64,000 bases of DNA from Cryptomeria japonica. Lineage: Eukaryota > Streptophyta > Pinopsida > Cupressales > Cupressaceae. The translations under genes and the position numbers were made by a program. Positions 22,931 to 34,662 of the stretch are shown here, in pieces (position 1 is the stretch's first letter; each line of letters opens with the position of its first letter). The DNA lies in NCBI RefSeq assembly GCF_030272615.1, contig NC_081413.1, positions 164,207,080 through 164,271,079 of the forward strand, written 5' to 3'. Under the pieces are notes generated by a model. It was not told the origin of the DNA, ran no database searches, and worked only from the letters and a program-made list of their open reading frames with translations.

Positions 22931-23246
22931 TTCATGAGGTCAATTGAGAATGATGTAGATTACATCAGTCCCAAAGCTACTTGTAGAATTTTTCAGTGGA
23001 TTGTTGTGGAAGTGGAGTTATTCCACAAGGGGAGCCTCAAGTTGTAGGTTGTTGATGTTGTACAGTGAAGTTTTACATTGCATGTTTTACTTTCAATTTG
23101 GCATTATTGTCAAAGGGGGAGAAGAACCGGTGACAAGCTAAAGATAAGGAGAGTACATGGTAAAATGCAAACCAGGATTCCTATTCACAATCATAGAAAT
23201 CAATGGCATTTATATTTGTATTTCCATCAATGCCAAAGGGGGAGAT
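22931..23246 (+). other. Copia-A 3' untranslated region with two polypurine tracts
   Basis: No coding frame. Two purine tracts are visible: CAAAGGGGGAGA at 23111-23122 and AAAGGGGGAGAT at 23235-23246. The second abuts the LTR and is the normal primer for plus-strand DNA. The first, 124 bp upstream, is preceded by GGCATTATTGT; the same upstream block with purine tract occurs in Copia-B at 31051-31076. Confidence 0.85.
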
Positions 23247-24649
23247 TGTTGGAATTTGCATGAAGATTGCATTAATGAAATGTTATGTTGTCATTGATGT
23301 CAATTAATGGTAATGCTATTATTGTAATGATGTTTTATAATCGATAGGAAGAGCTAATGAAAGGAAATTGTAACCAATAGGTAAGTTTGTGGAGTGAACT
23401 GGTATTGTTACGTATTGGAGAGTTGAACCGATAAATCCTACCTATTTTTTTTATAAACCCTAACTGATTAAGTCTGGTGAATTAGTTATATTGGTTTATG
23501 ATATGATGATGAGAGATAATGATTATGACACGTATGCATATTGTATGAAGAGAGTTTCAAAGTGATTTTGGCACGTTGAGGTAACTTTTTTTTGTCTTGG
23601 GAATGAGAAAGTATATTGCATGAAATGCAAAGCACATGATGAGTTAATAAGCTCGATGAAGCAGCGATCGAGGCTTTCTTGAATGATGTGTAGAGATTGT
23701 TATGTAATCCAACTATCATACTTGAATGACTTGTTTGTAATATATACGTGAGAATTAGGTTTTTGTTGTGTTACCGACTTAGTTGATTTGTTTATAAGGT
23801 CAAGAAGTTGTTTAGCTTCAATGTTGACAAAGTTGAATTGAGTGTGTGGTTGCCAAACCGGATAATGTATCTGCAATTTGAGTAAATGCATATAGGAGCA
23901 TGAAAAGGATCTGAACAAGCAAGTGAAATGCCATTCGAATAGATCATCAAACTCCTATTGTTTTCTAATAATCACAACAGTTAAATCCCTTAACCAGGTA
24001 AGCTCTAACAAGCTTGGTATTATTCAAATCCTTTAACAAGGTAATCCATTAGCTTGAATTATAAATCCTTTACAAAGGTTACTCCTCATAGTGTATTGCT
24101 TCTAACAAGGCATTATATTCAATCCCTTAACTGGGTGGTCCTTAAGAGGATTTGTTCTTAATAGGACTTTTGGTAAAGCTTTAACAGGCTTAGCTCCTAA
24201 TAGGGTGAACTTTAGAAGAGTTCAGAATTCTTGTGAGTTCCATCTCACCGTGGTTTTTTCCATTTGGGTTTCCACGCCAAAAATATTGTGTCAAGTGGTG
24301 AATATTTTTGTGGTTATGTTTTTTCTATGGTTAATTTTCTTAACTACTTATTCCACTTTCATATGTCATGATAACCAGAAACAATATGAAATGAAGTTTT
24401 ACTTATGTCAGTAAAAGTATTTTAATGGTTATGAGTTTCAAGTTGTTTACTGTTATCTATTGTAACAGTCAATCGGTTTAGCTTGACAGTTTTTATCTTG
24501 ACAGAGATATTACATTGATAGTTCTAAGTTTACTTTGAGTGGTTATTAAAGAGAAAGGTAAAAGTTTATCATTTTTTCTATCTATTGATTCACCACCCCC
24601 CCCCCCTCTCATTAGTTGACAGGATCCTTGTTCTTTCATCATACCATCA
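23247..24649 (+). repeat. Copia-A 3' LTR
   Basis: 1403 bp, TGTTGG ... ACCATCA, matching 4899-6186 and retaining a block of about 115 bp lost from the 5' LTR. A C-rich tract at about 24593-24607 sits roughly 40 bp before the end, preceded by TGATTCACCA; the same arrangement is seen in Copia-B and Copia-C. Confidence 0.92.
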
Positions 24650-27025
24650 AATGATGGATATGAAAGAACTAGATGATAGATGTGGATTCTAATGAAATCT
24701 ATTGGAATATGCAAGACTAAATTGGATCCTAAGAGGGACGTAAATGATGACAATGCAAAGACTATTTGGATGCAACCATTGACAAAAATTGAACCTATTT
24801 CTAAGCGTAAAGTCGAGATTTGTGCAAATACTAGTGCAATATGAGGATGTGAAATGGTGATTATGCATGGACTATGCAAAAATAGAAAGACTATGCAATG
24901 AGACCTAAGATCACAAGAGATAATGTGTTTTTCTCCATCCTTCTAAAAGTGGTAATCTTGTTTGATGTGTTTAATTTGACAAACTTGTCTGACGTGAGAT
25001 TGTGTTTGACTGATTCTCAGATTTGTGTTCTAGATGTTTAATGGATGATTCTTTGAAAATGATTAAAATACATCAGCAAGTAAGAAGATACTTTATTTGT
25101 CCATAATCTCAACAAAAGAATGCATGTTGGATAGGATCTTTTCAAATCCCCTTTATTTTGTACGATCTTTTCAAATCCCAATGTTTTTTGATAGATTTTT
25201 GGCCAAGCAATCACACATCAATCAAACTCTCCTAATGTCAAAGGTCATTTATAATACCATATCCCACATCTTGATACTCCATCAGCTCAAACAACCTTGT
25301 CACACCCTAGGGTGCACACATTTTTTTGCCTTTTGCTAGAAGTTGAACCAAAGAGAATCACTTCTCAATTGTATCATTTTCTTGGGAGATGTATGGTGAG
25401 TGTTTTGGGAGAGTATTCTTCCCCACCCTTGCACTATGATATTATAAATGTTTGGTTACTAACTCAGTTTGGCTTCTATGCTTAAGGTTTGTAGAAAGGG
25501 TTCCATTCAGTGCATCAAAGATAAACTCCCTAAGGAGGCTTCCCACCCTTTAGAAGAAAGGTTTTTCACATCTCAAATATACTAGGGGAAGGCTATCAAT
25601 GCAAAACTACTATTGGACATGATTTTAATCACATCCAAATTTGATTATAGTGGGTTGGATTACTTGGCTTTAGTCATTGCCCACTTAGGTCATTCCCCTC
25701 TCACCGACCATATGGGCTTCTCAGGAAGGCAGGCCTGCTAAAGGTTTTAGCCCAATTGCAGAAAGGAAAGAAAGAATAAAGAGTGAGTCCATATTTTTGA
25801 TCACCCAAATAAAGGGAGAGCATATGCCTATCACTTTCAAAACATAGTAGAAAAAGATTGTTCTTTTTAACCCATCATTGCAATGTTATATAATTGATAC
25901 TTGGAGATATTGCTCCAACAACCATGGTGTTCTTTCTAACCCAAATAACAATATGTGAGTGTTGTTTTTAAATCCAAACATCGTAATAATAAACCATTTT
26001 CAATATAAACAAAAAAGTTAATCTAACTCCTTGGACCCACAACAAAATATTAGCACCTACAAAACCCTTTGAAATGTTAGTTAACATTGTGGGCTAACAA
26101 ACCTAGATTTCCTTCCGGGTTACAAAAGATTTTGTTCTTTGTTTGTGATAGATATGTTGAAACACAAAAAATTAGTAGGACCAGAATATTATAGATATTT
26201 TAGATATTATAGGACAGAGAAGGTTAAAAAAAAGTTAGTGGATGTGAATCAGGTTTAAATCGAATGCGAATTTGTGTGTCACCGAATGTGAATCATTATA
26301 TGTGTGAATGTGAATTTATGTGTTGGCAAATGTGATTTGATCTTTGCTCGAATGTATTTTTTTATAAAACTGAATGCAAGAAGAAAAACAGAGTTTGTGA
26401 AACGATAGAAACTTGTAAAATAGATGATTAGCTCAAAATGACATTTCCCATTACTTCGATCTTATCAAATACATTATACTTCATTAAGTATTTGTCCAAA
26501 ATGGTATATGCATACACCTAAAAATGGTCTGAAGATAATTAATTAAATAAGCAAATTATTTAATTAATCCCCCTTCCCAATTTATTGAATTCTCTGGCAA
26601 TTTGATTAAATTCCCCCATTCACCTGCTTATTAATAAATCTAAGGATTTATTTAACAAGTTCATTTCAATAGTCCCATTTGATTAATTAATCTGAATTAA
26701 TTAATCCTCCCCCCCATTTAATTCATTTCTTCTAATCCCCTAATTAATTAAAACAAATCAATTTATGAGTTGTTGAAAGTTAATTAGCCTTTTCCTATTA
26801 TACAAATTTTAAAATTCAAATTTCCCACATGGCTCCTAACTTATAACCACCTAACCTAACCACTCCCTAACCTAACCCATTCCACCTAATCCTAGGTTTA
26901 ACTAACCCTATCCTCTTGTGCATCCTAACCTCCTATGGGTTGGATATTCTCCCCTTGATATACATGACAGTTTTGCCACATGTCTCTTACCTTGGACACT
27001 TGCCCTCTTATGAGCAAGGCTCCTT

Positions 27026-27056
27026 GACATTTATCACCACAAAAATGGAAAGGGTC
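27026..27056. promoter_or_regulatory. Eroded inverted repeat upstream of the Gypsy-A TATA box
   Basis: This is the counterpart of the perfect inverted repeat at 59938-59968. Here both arms have lost pairing: GACATTTATCA and TGGAAAGGGTC. It lies about 105 bp before the TATA box. Confidence 0.5.
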
Positions 27057-27162
27057 CCTCCTTCCAACCTCTTCTCCAACCTACTCCAATTTGACCCTTG
27101 ATATCTTCAGACTCAATCTTGACCATTGATTCCTGCCACCTCACCCCTGGCCTTGAAAATCC

Positions 27163-27170
27163 TATAAATA
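27163..27170 (+). promoter_or_regulatory. TATA box of the Gypsy-A 5' LTR
   Basis: TATAAATA on the plus strand, with the same motif at 60075-60082 in the 3' LTR. Its direction agrees with gag-pol on the plus strand. Transcription would begin about 25-35 bp downstream; this is inference from the motif. Confidence 0.6.
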
Positions 27171-27705
27171 TCCCCTATTTTAGAGCACAAAGGATCCAAT
27201 CTCATATGATCTCAAGCATTGTTATTATAAGCATATCCCATCTTATCCCATTTCAAGAATTTTTATTATAGGCATATCCACTCTTGCATATGATTTAAGC
27301 ATTGTTATTATAGGCAATTACATTTAGATCTAGCTTAATTTGATCATTTTTTATTATAATTGCTTAATCATATAGCATAATCAATCTCTCCTCTAGCTTA
27401 TTTGCATCTATCATTTAGCATAATCATGCATACCATTAGCATAATTATCTTCTTGGATCGATCTAGCTTAATCATGCATTTATCTAGCTTTCACATCATA
27501 TCATTTTAAATCCTTCATCTTAATGTAGTCAAGTCACTAGGATAGCTCATCTAGATCTGAGAGTAAATCCACACTAACATCTCTTAGGAGGTGATAGGTC
27601 ACTTTGTCAAGGCTTATCTTTTGTTTGATTTCAATTTTCTAACAATGCTTGTAATGATCTATTGAGTGTTTGTGTTGCAACTACAAGTACCCTACTTCAC
27701 AACCA

Positions 27706-27742
27706 TGATATTTTGGTGCTTACTGTGGGGCCTAAAATATCA
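27706..27742 (+). other. Gypsy-A primer-binding site in a hairpin
   Basis: Just after the LTR end, TTTTGGTGCTTACTGTGGGG (27711-27730) resembles the TTTGGCGCC...CCGTGGGGC primer site common in plant gypsy elements, with C-to-T changes. It is flanked by a perfect 9-base inverted repeat, TGATATTTT (27706-27714) and AAAATATCA (27734-27742), which would place most of the site in a loop. Confidence 0.6.
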
Positions 27743-28297
27743 TTTTTGGCCTCTTGCATCATCAAAATATTCAATCTCATGGGTTATGGATGTATCTACT
27801 TCAAAATCTCATATGAGTACCTTTACAGAACTATACAAGTTTCTTTGTGCACTCGTACGGGTATGGGGGAATACTCATACTACTAAGTGAAGAAACTCGT
27901 ACGATTTTTTGCTTTTGTTGTTTCAAAACAGATTGCATTTTAGGTTTTTTGTGCTTGAAATTTGATATCACTAATGCTAACCCTGGTCTATTTATGAGTT
28001 TTATAGTAGCCTAACTGGTTTTTACAAGATGATTTTTGAAGATTATGTTTGCCAAAGAATCAATTACTCCAAAATAACATGATCACTAATGTATTTGTTT
28101 TGAAGGTTTCCTAAGGAAGCTCAACCAAACTTTGTGTCTTCTTAAAGTTTTCTAGGCACACTTGTCTAAAAGGTAGGAGAGTATACTCTTGTCTAAATGG
28201 ACAATCAAAAATCCTGACACTTGAAGCACTTCTATGTTTAATATTTGAATACCTTGAGTGGGCCTATCATAGTGGGAAATAGTAATCACCCTGTGAG
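27743..28297 (+). other. Gypsy-A leader, first part
   Basis: Non-coding leader between the primer site and the Copia-B insertion; it continues at 37338. It contains repeated ACTCGTACG-type motifs (27851-27860, 27895-27904). It ends with the GTGAG target duplication (28293-28297). Confidence 0.6.
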
Positions 28298-30963
28298 TGT
28301 TAGATGTAATGTACCATTGAGAGGTGGGTGAATCAGTGGTTCTCAAACTTTTCCCTTAAACAATCCTATGTGAGTATACCGGTTAATAGATCTAACTAAA
28401 TGCAGACTTAGTGGTTAGAGGGGATACTAATCATAAATTCATTCACACATAAAGGGACATCACATAACACCTGCATATACGAGGAAAACCCAAGATGGGA
28501 AAAAACTTGGTGAGAAATGTTGCTAGAGTCTACTGCTCCAATCCAGCCTCACAATGAATCTCTGATTACAATGTTTAGGGCACCAACCCAGGGAACACCA
28601 ATCCCTAATTTTAGGGAACTAACCCAAGGAGAACCATCCCCTAATTTAGGGTACCAACCCAAGGAGCACCACAAAGAGCTACAACCCCTGCACCGAGCTA
28701 CAACTCAATGAATACAAAACATAATCATTTACAAATTAATAACATTGTTAAAAATGGATTTTGTAACACCTCTGCAAATCTCTCTATTGGATCTCCTATC
28801 AAGTTCACTATCAGTTCTCTCTCTTACCCTCTTAATGTGCAACCTTACCTCCTACTACAAACTTATTGGTACATCCTCTTCTCTCTATCAGTTCTCTCTC
28901 CCAGTTCTCTTTGTTGGTTCTCTCTTATCTCAACTACTCTAATACTTTCCACCAGTCTTGATGACTTCAGATGTCTACAATCTGAAACCTACTAGTTCTC
29001 AACTTCCCTTCTCTGCAATCTTCTATGGCTCTTCTCTATCAATTTGATCACCACCAGTTTCCTCCTCTATCAGACTCAATGGCTGACTACTAGTTGCCTC
29101 ACTGTTTTCGATTGAACTCTTCAACTAGTTTCTTAGTCACACACACTCAATCTCTTTTCTAATACTTGTTGAGTACTTGACTGATTTTCTCTAGCATGCA
29201 TCAGAAACACTCTCTCATTTAGTAGCACAAACAATATATTTGGCTCGCAACATATAGATAGATTTTCTTGCCAAGACGTGAGTTTGAACTTGGCACCTTA
29301 GGGTTTCTTTCATTGATCATGAGGTGCACTGAATCCAATCAGATCTCCTTCTAGAGATCGATCCCGTGCAACAGCTTCTAATACATGTTTCCTAAGTTTA
29401 GTAAACAAGGCCCTATTCCTTGACCTACTTTTGTAAATCACCATAAATATCTTAGTTGTTTCTTTTGACAAGCAATCGCAAAGATCAGATCATCCTTCCT
29501 TGATCCACTCACCAAACTACTCCTTCAATCTGCTTCGATCTGCAAGATTAGTCCTTTCTAGATTTCTGTTGTTTCCTTCATCTCGAGCCACAATCCTTTT
29601 CTTCTCTTTCTTGAGACTTGTAGTCAACATTTAATGTTGACCAACTGCCAACTACCTCACCAACAAGGCACTTCACCAACCTCTACGATCTTGTCACTTC
29701 AACTCCACATGGCATCCTTGTCGATATCCAGCTCACCAAAGATCTCTATGTTGGCTAGACTCGGTCACCAACAATCAACACACAATCGGTCCTTATTTTC
29801 TGTTGGCTCACTAACCCTATCAATATCTCACACTTTATCGGTTAACCATCATGTTTGCACTTTGTTGATCTGCCAATGGATCATCTTAACCAGTCACTAG
29901 ATATGCCTATCCATAGCATGTGCATTCTCGTCAAGTAGGAGCATGTCACTTAGCCTCTTTTCTCTCTTATCAGTTCTCATACTTATCGGTAGGCACGTTG
30001 ATGACACCATGTCATCAACCTTCAATTGTTTCCATCTGAGGCATTTGCATGCTAGTTGCACTCTCTATTTGCAGCTACTCCACTTTTCCTTCTTCATCAT
30101 CAGACCAGACCATATCTCAACCGGTTTGTCAAGGTGACAAACCCATCACTTCTTTACTCTTCCTTTTTTGTCCTGGTGGCACAATATGCCAACCTATTTT
30201 GATTCGGTGCACATCTTTGATTACATTCACTTGAGGCATCCTTTTGTTTCACTAGTAGATTCAGTGTGAGCCTTAAATCACCTACCTTCTACTTCTATCT
30301 TATCTTATAGGACTAAGATGCATACTTTGCATAATATGAGATAAGCTCCACTTACCAGTGGGAGTGAGTCCTTGTCATCTGCATCCTGCAATTCACTCAT
30401 GTGGCTTCCTTGTTTGTGCAACATATCTTCAAACATGCACATGTGATTTGGTGTGGACACATTTACTATTAGTCATCTCTATCTGGTGGGAGTCTTGTTG
30501 TTCTACATCCACACAATATACCGATGACCTATAAATCCTTCTCCACTAGTGTTGATGTCATTCAAGGAAATTTATGCCTCTTCATCACAAACAATAGCTC
30601 AATCATCCACTCACCCTGCTTGTACACTTGTCATATGCTTGTCAGTTGGCAACTACTCACTTGGTTGATTTATCTTCTTTGTGTCAACACATCACTTACA
30701 AGTTGACATATTCTCCTTACCAGTGACATACTATACTGGTAACCTATCTATTTAATTCACACAAGTCAACCACTAACTTGTGTACCAGTGACTCCAGTGG
30801 TCATTCCTCTGAATGACATTATGTCCCTTACCAGTGCACTATAACACAAGGTGGTATCAAAGATATCTCATTTTGTATGCATCCATGATAGTGTTTCACA
30901 TTCATCTCTTATACCGGTAGCCATCCTATACCAGTTGACATTAAAGATAACACAATGCCAACA
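28298..30963 (-). repeat. Copia-B 3' LTR (left copy)
   Basis: On the plus strand TGTTAGATG ... ATGCCAACA, matching 34663-37332. In element orientation it starts TGTTGGCATTGTGT right after the polypurine tract. It is long (2,666 bp) and rich in ACCGGT-like hexamers, many decayed to ACCAGT or ACTGGT. Short frames in it are low-complexity Leu/Ser-rich and not supported as genes. Confidence 0.93.
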
Positions 30964-31076
30964 ATCTCCCCCTTTGTGTGATCCAACTCTCCCCATTTGT
31001 ATAATACATGGATTCTCACACATGTAGTATCCGGTATATTACAAAATATTTCTCCCCCTTTGACAATAATGGCAAA
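30964..31076 (-). other. Copia-B polypurine tracts
   Basis: On the minus strand ACAAAGGGGGAGAT (30964-30977) abuts the LTR start. A second tract, TCAAAGGGGGAGA, lies at 31051-31063, preceded by TTTGCCATTATTG. The same upstream block and tract occur in Copia-A near 23097-23122, although the LTRs of the two families differ. Confidence 0.85.
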
Positions 31077-32690
31077 GGGAAATGTCATGGTCTCTCACCT
31101 CCTTGTATTTACTGATCACAGTTAGATATTTTTCTCCCCTTTTTCTCTTTACTAAATGCATCTTCTCTTTTGATACCACTTGTTACATCTTCTCAAGGTG
31201 AAGCACTTGAGATGGAGAACTAAACCACCAACTGACATAATTGAGTATGCAAATCTGATACTAATTGTTAAAGCACTCAATTGCATAAGGATATGTCATT
31301 GAATATTGCTTACCTGTCGGTCAGACTACATCATCTCCCCTTAATATGTAGAAACTATTATGACCCCAAAATGATGATGTCAAGTCTTGAGGCTAACACT
31401 GATACTAATTGTATCTCTTTCAATACCAAATACATGTTCTTTTGTGCAGGTAACTTTCCCTCTTAGCAAGCAACACTCCCAATGATCTAGTTGTGAATTC
31501 AATTGAATAGGCATTGAAATATCTCACAATATTGGATACCACCAAAAACACCATCATACTGGTACAGTCATAGAATCTTGCACACCCTTTGTGTCCAGCA
31601 AGTTTGATACTGGTCAAAAAACATGGTTGTTGACTCCCCCTAACTCATGCATCTCAGGTCCACAATGTCAGTCAGGTCCAAAATTGGGGCTCTAATCAAC
31701 TCCATATACTGGTTGAGTTATGCATATGTGATCATCTGATGATCTTTCAGGTCCATCATATCCACCATAGCCTATGACATCATCCTGGAACTTGACAATG
31801 CCATATAAATGTCATCATCGTGCGATAAATCAAACCAGTTAGCCCAAAAACATGTATGCCTGCATGATCAACAATCGGACCAACATATGTCATTCAGGTA
31901 TTCATCAACACCACCTAAGACATAACTTCCCCATTCCATTTCATTGAGGATAGTGCAATGATCTTCAACCTTATTGCCTTACATAACCTACAAGTACATG
32001 TTAGCATCATACTGGTAACATCCTACCCATACCAGTTTCTTGTACCAGTCCATTATCACTACCAGAACACCTCCCTATAGCTCTTGACATTAGGTGTTAC
32101 TTTGCATTTGATTCCAATTGTTAATCTCTATCTATAGACACATACAGTAGTGATACATCTTTCATGTGTAGGTGTGTAGCCAAGGCAGCCTCTACACACA
32201 CTAAATTTTCATTTTCATTATTCATACTACTAGTAGCAACTTGTTCTTCCAAGTGTCCTTCTTCACTAAGGGGATGAATGATCTAGTCAATATGTTACTT
32301 CCCCTGAGGTCTTGCATCTCCTTTAGGCCTTAGGAGATATCACATGTGCATTGAATGCACAGTGCCAGTCCATGGTCTTCTTCCTCCAAACCTTCTTGAT
32401 CTCATTCTTCTTCCCATTTTTAATCCTAGGAGTAGGTCTTACCTTCTCCAACTAAGTGGTCCTTACATTACCAAATTTTGTAGTATAACTGGAAGCAATA
32501 TTGTAATAGCACACTACATCCATGCTAATCTCATGATTAGGTAACCTTCTAACATATCGATTTTCTCTTCCTTTTTTGATCATGCCATTGTAGTCAGCTA
32601 CCAGTCTCCATGGATTCCTTGATTGTGTAGGAACACTTCTTCTTTTATTCCATGCAGGTCTTTGATATTAATAAGCTCTATAACTACTTC
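31077..32690 (-). other. Copia-B interior without pol
   Basis: About 1.6 kb where pol would be expected. Only frames under 70 codons are present on either strand, and none shows protease, integrase or polymerase motifs. It may be a spacer that replaced pol or a very decayed extra frame. Confidence 0.6.
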
Positions 32691-32699
32691 CATGTTGAG

Positions 32700-34588
32700 A
32701 ATTATTGTTCCACCGGTTGCCATATGACTATGAGTTCTTCTTCCTGCATTCATAACTTCTATGGCCGAATCCATTGCAGTTATACACATACAATATTTGC
32801 ATAACCGAGAGAGGGGATATGCATATTTCTGCTTTTTGACATTTTAGGCTCATATGCATGATATCCATGATCACATAAATTCCTTCTCCTAGATCCCTTT
32901 CTACATTCATCTATCCTATGGCCATAATCTTTGCATGAAAAATAGTAATCAGGGAAGGAAGACTTATTACTCACAAATTTATTTTGCCAAACATGAGGTG
33001 ATCTTACTGATCTGGCATCTTCCTTTCTACTTCTTCAGGGATGGATCTTGAGTTGTTCATGCTCTATAGATATTCCATCTAATCCCCTCTTCTTCCACAC
33101 TTGTCTTGACTTGGTGGCAACAACATTTCCTTGTCTTCTACCAATGGGAGGTCTTCTAAGCTGTCTTCTTGTATTCTTTAATCTGGTGAAGCTATCTTCT
33201 CCTAGCTTTCCTTTTCCTTTGAGATCTGTAGTGTTCCTCCTTGTTGCACCCATATTTCAGTTCAAATCATCACTAGTTGCAATCAGATCAATCTTCTTCC
33301 TCGAAGTATATCTGACTGTAAAGGTTTGTTCCATGCCTTTTCTATTTGAGGAGACAAACTGAATGTCTTTGTGTGGGACATTCTTGCTTGTGGAGCATTC
33401 ACCGGTACCACATCCCAATCCATCGACATCCTTGGAGTGTTTTTGTTGTCTTAACATCTTATCCAAGGCTTTAGTCCCACCATCATATTTCTTTCTTATT
33501 TTGAGCTCTTTCTGGCACTATTCAAGCTCTAATGTGACATTCTCCATTTTACCTTTCATCTCCACTTCTTTCTCTAACTCCTTGCACCTACACCTATTAT
33601 CATCAACATCTAATTTTGATTCTTCATTCATCTTTCCTGCATCATTCACTTGTGCTTTCAGATTAGCAATAGCTAGCTCTGATTCTTGAAGACTATTGAC
33701 CAACCAGTTTTGTTCCATAATAGTAGCATTCTTGAACATCTTGTATTCTTTCCTCAAATTCTCCATATCTTCTTTTAGCTTGTGACATTATTTGTCTTTT
33801 ATCTTCACTTCTTCCTACAGCTCCTCACATCTTTTCTCTTTGGCTTCCAAGATTGATTTTAAATCACCAACCATTCTTTTTTCCTCTTCTAGTTGAGTGG
33901 TCAATCAACTGATGTTTTGGTTTGATTCTTCAAGACAGGTTCTCAACTGGCTACATTCTTCATGAACTGATTTCTTAAAAAAATTAAATTCATTTGTAAC
34001 ATTTTTTAGTTCATCAAGGGCACTTAGAAACTCACCTTCTAGATCAACTTCTTCCTCAACTTCTTCTTCATCTTCTTCATCACTCCCAAATAGATCTTGC
34101 CGGTGGGATTCATTTGCATTATAACTTTGAGATGTGTGCATCTCACTTTCTAACTCTTGTGCCATGAGGAGATGAGTTTCCTCATCATCACTGCTGCAGT
34201 AGCTAACTGATTTGCCTTCAACAACTACACATGTGTTTGTTGTATTAATTTTCTTGTTTTCACAAACTGATCCTATAGTTGTAGGATCATTCCCATATAG
34301 CTTCTTTAATCTATCCCATAAATGTTTTGCAGATCTGCACTTATCCACCTATGAAGTAACATCATTGGATAGTCCACTAAATATAGCCTTTATTGCTTCT
34401 TCATTGCACCTATTTCTTCTTTCTACATCAGCACCTATGGGAGGACTTACTGGACTAGGGTGACCATTTACAACTGACATCCAAACATCAAACCCTAGGG
34501 AGGACAAGTAGACTTCCATTCTATGACTTCATATGATATAATTTGACCCATCAAATACTTGAGTAGGGATTGATACTAAATAGACCAT
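32700..34588 (-). pseudogene. Copia-B gag (UBN2, coiled coil, two decayed zinc knuckles)
   Basis: One frame runs on the minus strand from ATG at 34588 to about 32700 (around 630 codons) with roughly nine nonsense codons but no frameshift that I can see. It begins near the primer site with VFDGSNYI, then LSSLGFDVWMSVVNG and KCRSAKHLWDRLKKLYG, the UBN2 gag signature. A very acidic stretch (EEDEEEVEEEVDLEGE) leads into a long coiled coil (about 33766-33518). Near the C-terminus are two CCHC-like knuckles, SCKDYGHRIDEC and NCNGFGHRSYEC, each with the first Cys changed to Tyr by a G-to-A transition. The long coiled-coil gag resembles Sirevirus-type Gag proteins. It would have formed particles but now looks non-functional. 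Confidence 0.85.
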
Positions 34589-34647
34589 TGTGTCCAAATA
34601 GCCAGAATCTACCCAAGCTGGAGAAAGCTTATCAACCGGGAACCTAT

Positions 34648-34661
34648 TTCTCTAATACCAA
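34648..34661 (-). other. Copia-B primer-binding site
   Basis: The minus strand reads TTGGTATTAGAGAA directly after the LTR end TCTGACA. It is the tRNA-iMet type (TGGTATCAGAG) with one C-to-T change. Confidence 0.8.
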
Positions 34662-34662
34662 T

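Larger units (their letters stand above)
4899..24649 (+). mobile_element. Copia-A: Ty1/copia retrotransposon, split by Gypsy-B
   Basis: The element is bounded by direct repeats starting TGTTGGAATTTGCA and ending CATCA, and flanked by the 5-bp duplication AATGA (4894-4898 and 24650-24654). Removing it joins ...CTATGAATGA to TGGATATGAAAG, which matches the uninterrupted copy in the distal Gypsy-A LTR near 57610-57635. Order inside: iMet-type primer site, UBN2-type gag with zinc knuckle, protease, integrase, reverse transcriptase, RNase H, polypurine tract; this is the copia order. Gypsy-B occupies 9105-21744; without it the element is about 7.1 kb. The 3' end has two polypurine tracts, a trait known from the Sirevirus lineage, so a Sirevirus-like origin is possible. 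No env-like frame is seen between RNase H and the 3' LTR. It is inactive. Confidence 0.9.
24650..27705 (+). repeat. Gypsy-A 5' LTR, right part
   Basis: Begins with the second AATGA of Copia-A and continues the LTR interrupted at 4898. It matches 57629-60112 closely to about 27190; beyond that the 3' LTR is cut by Copia-C, so 27190-27705 has no partner in the window. It contains the TATA motif, then about 500 bp that would be R and U5, ending ACAACCA. Only short frames are seen and none looks coding. Confidence 0.8.

Noticed and set aside
22931-23246. An env-like frame after Copia-A RNase H
   Set aside because: Only about 300 bp, no frame over 61 codons and no signal or membrane segment.
28517-30706. 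Several plus-strand frames of 60-95 codons in the Copia-B LTR
   Set aside because: They are opposite to element orientation, low complexity, differ between the two LTR copies and lack any family signature.
33048-33689. Plus-strand Ser/Leu/Phe-rich frames of about 105 codons
   Set aside because: They are the complement of the Copia-B gag coiled coil; GAA/AAG-rich sense codons give open Phe/Leu/Ser frames on the other strand.
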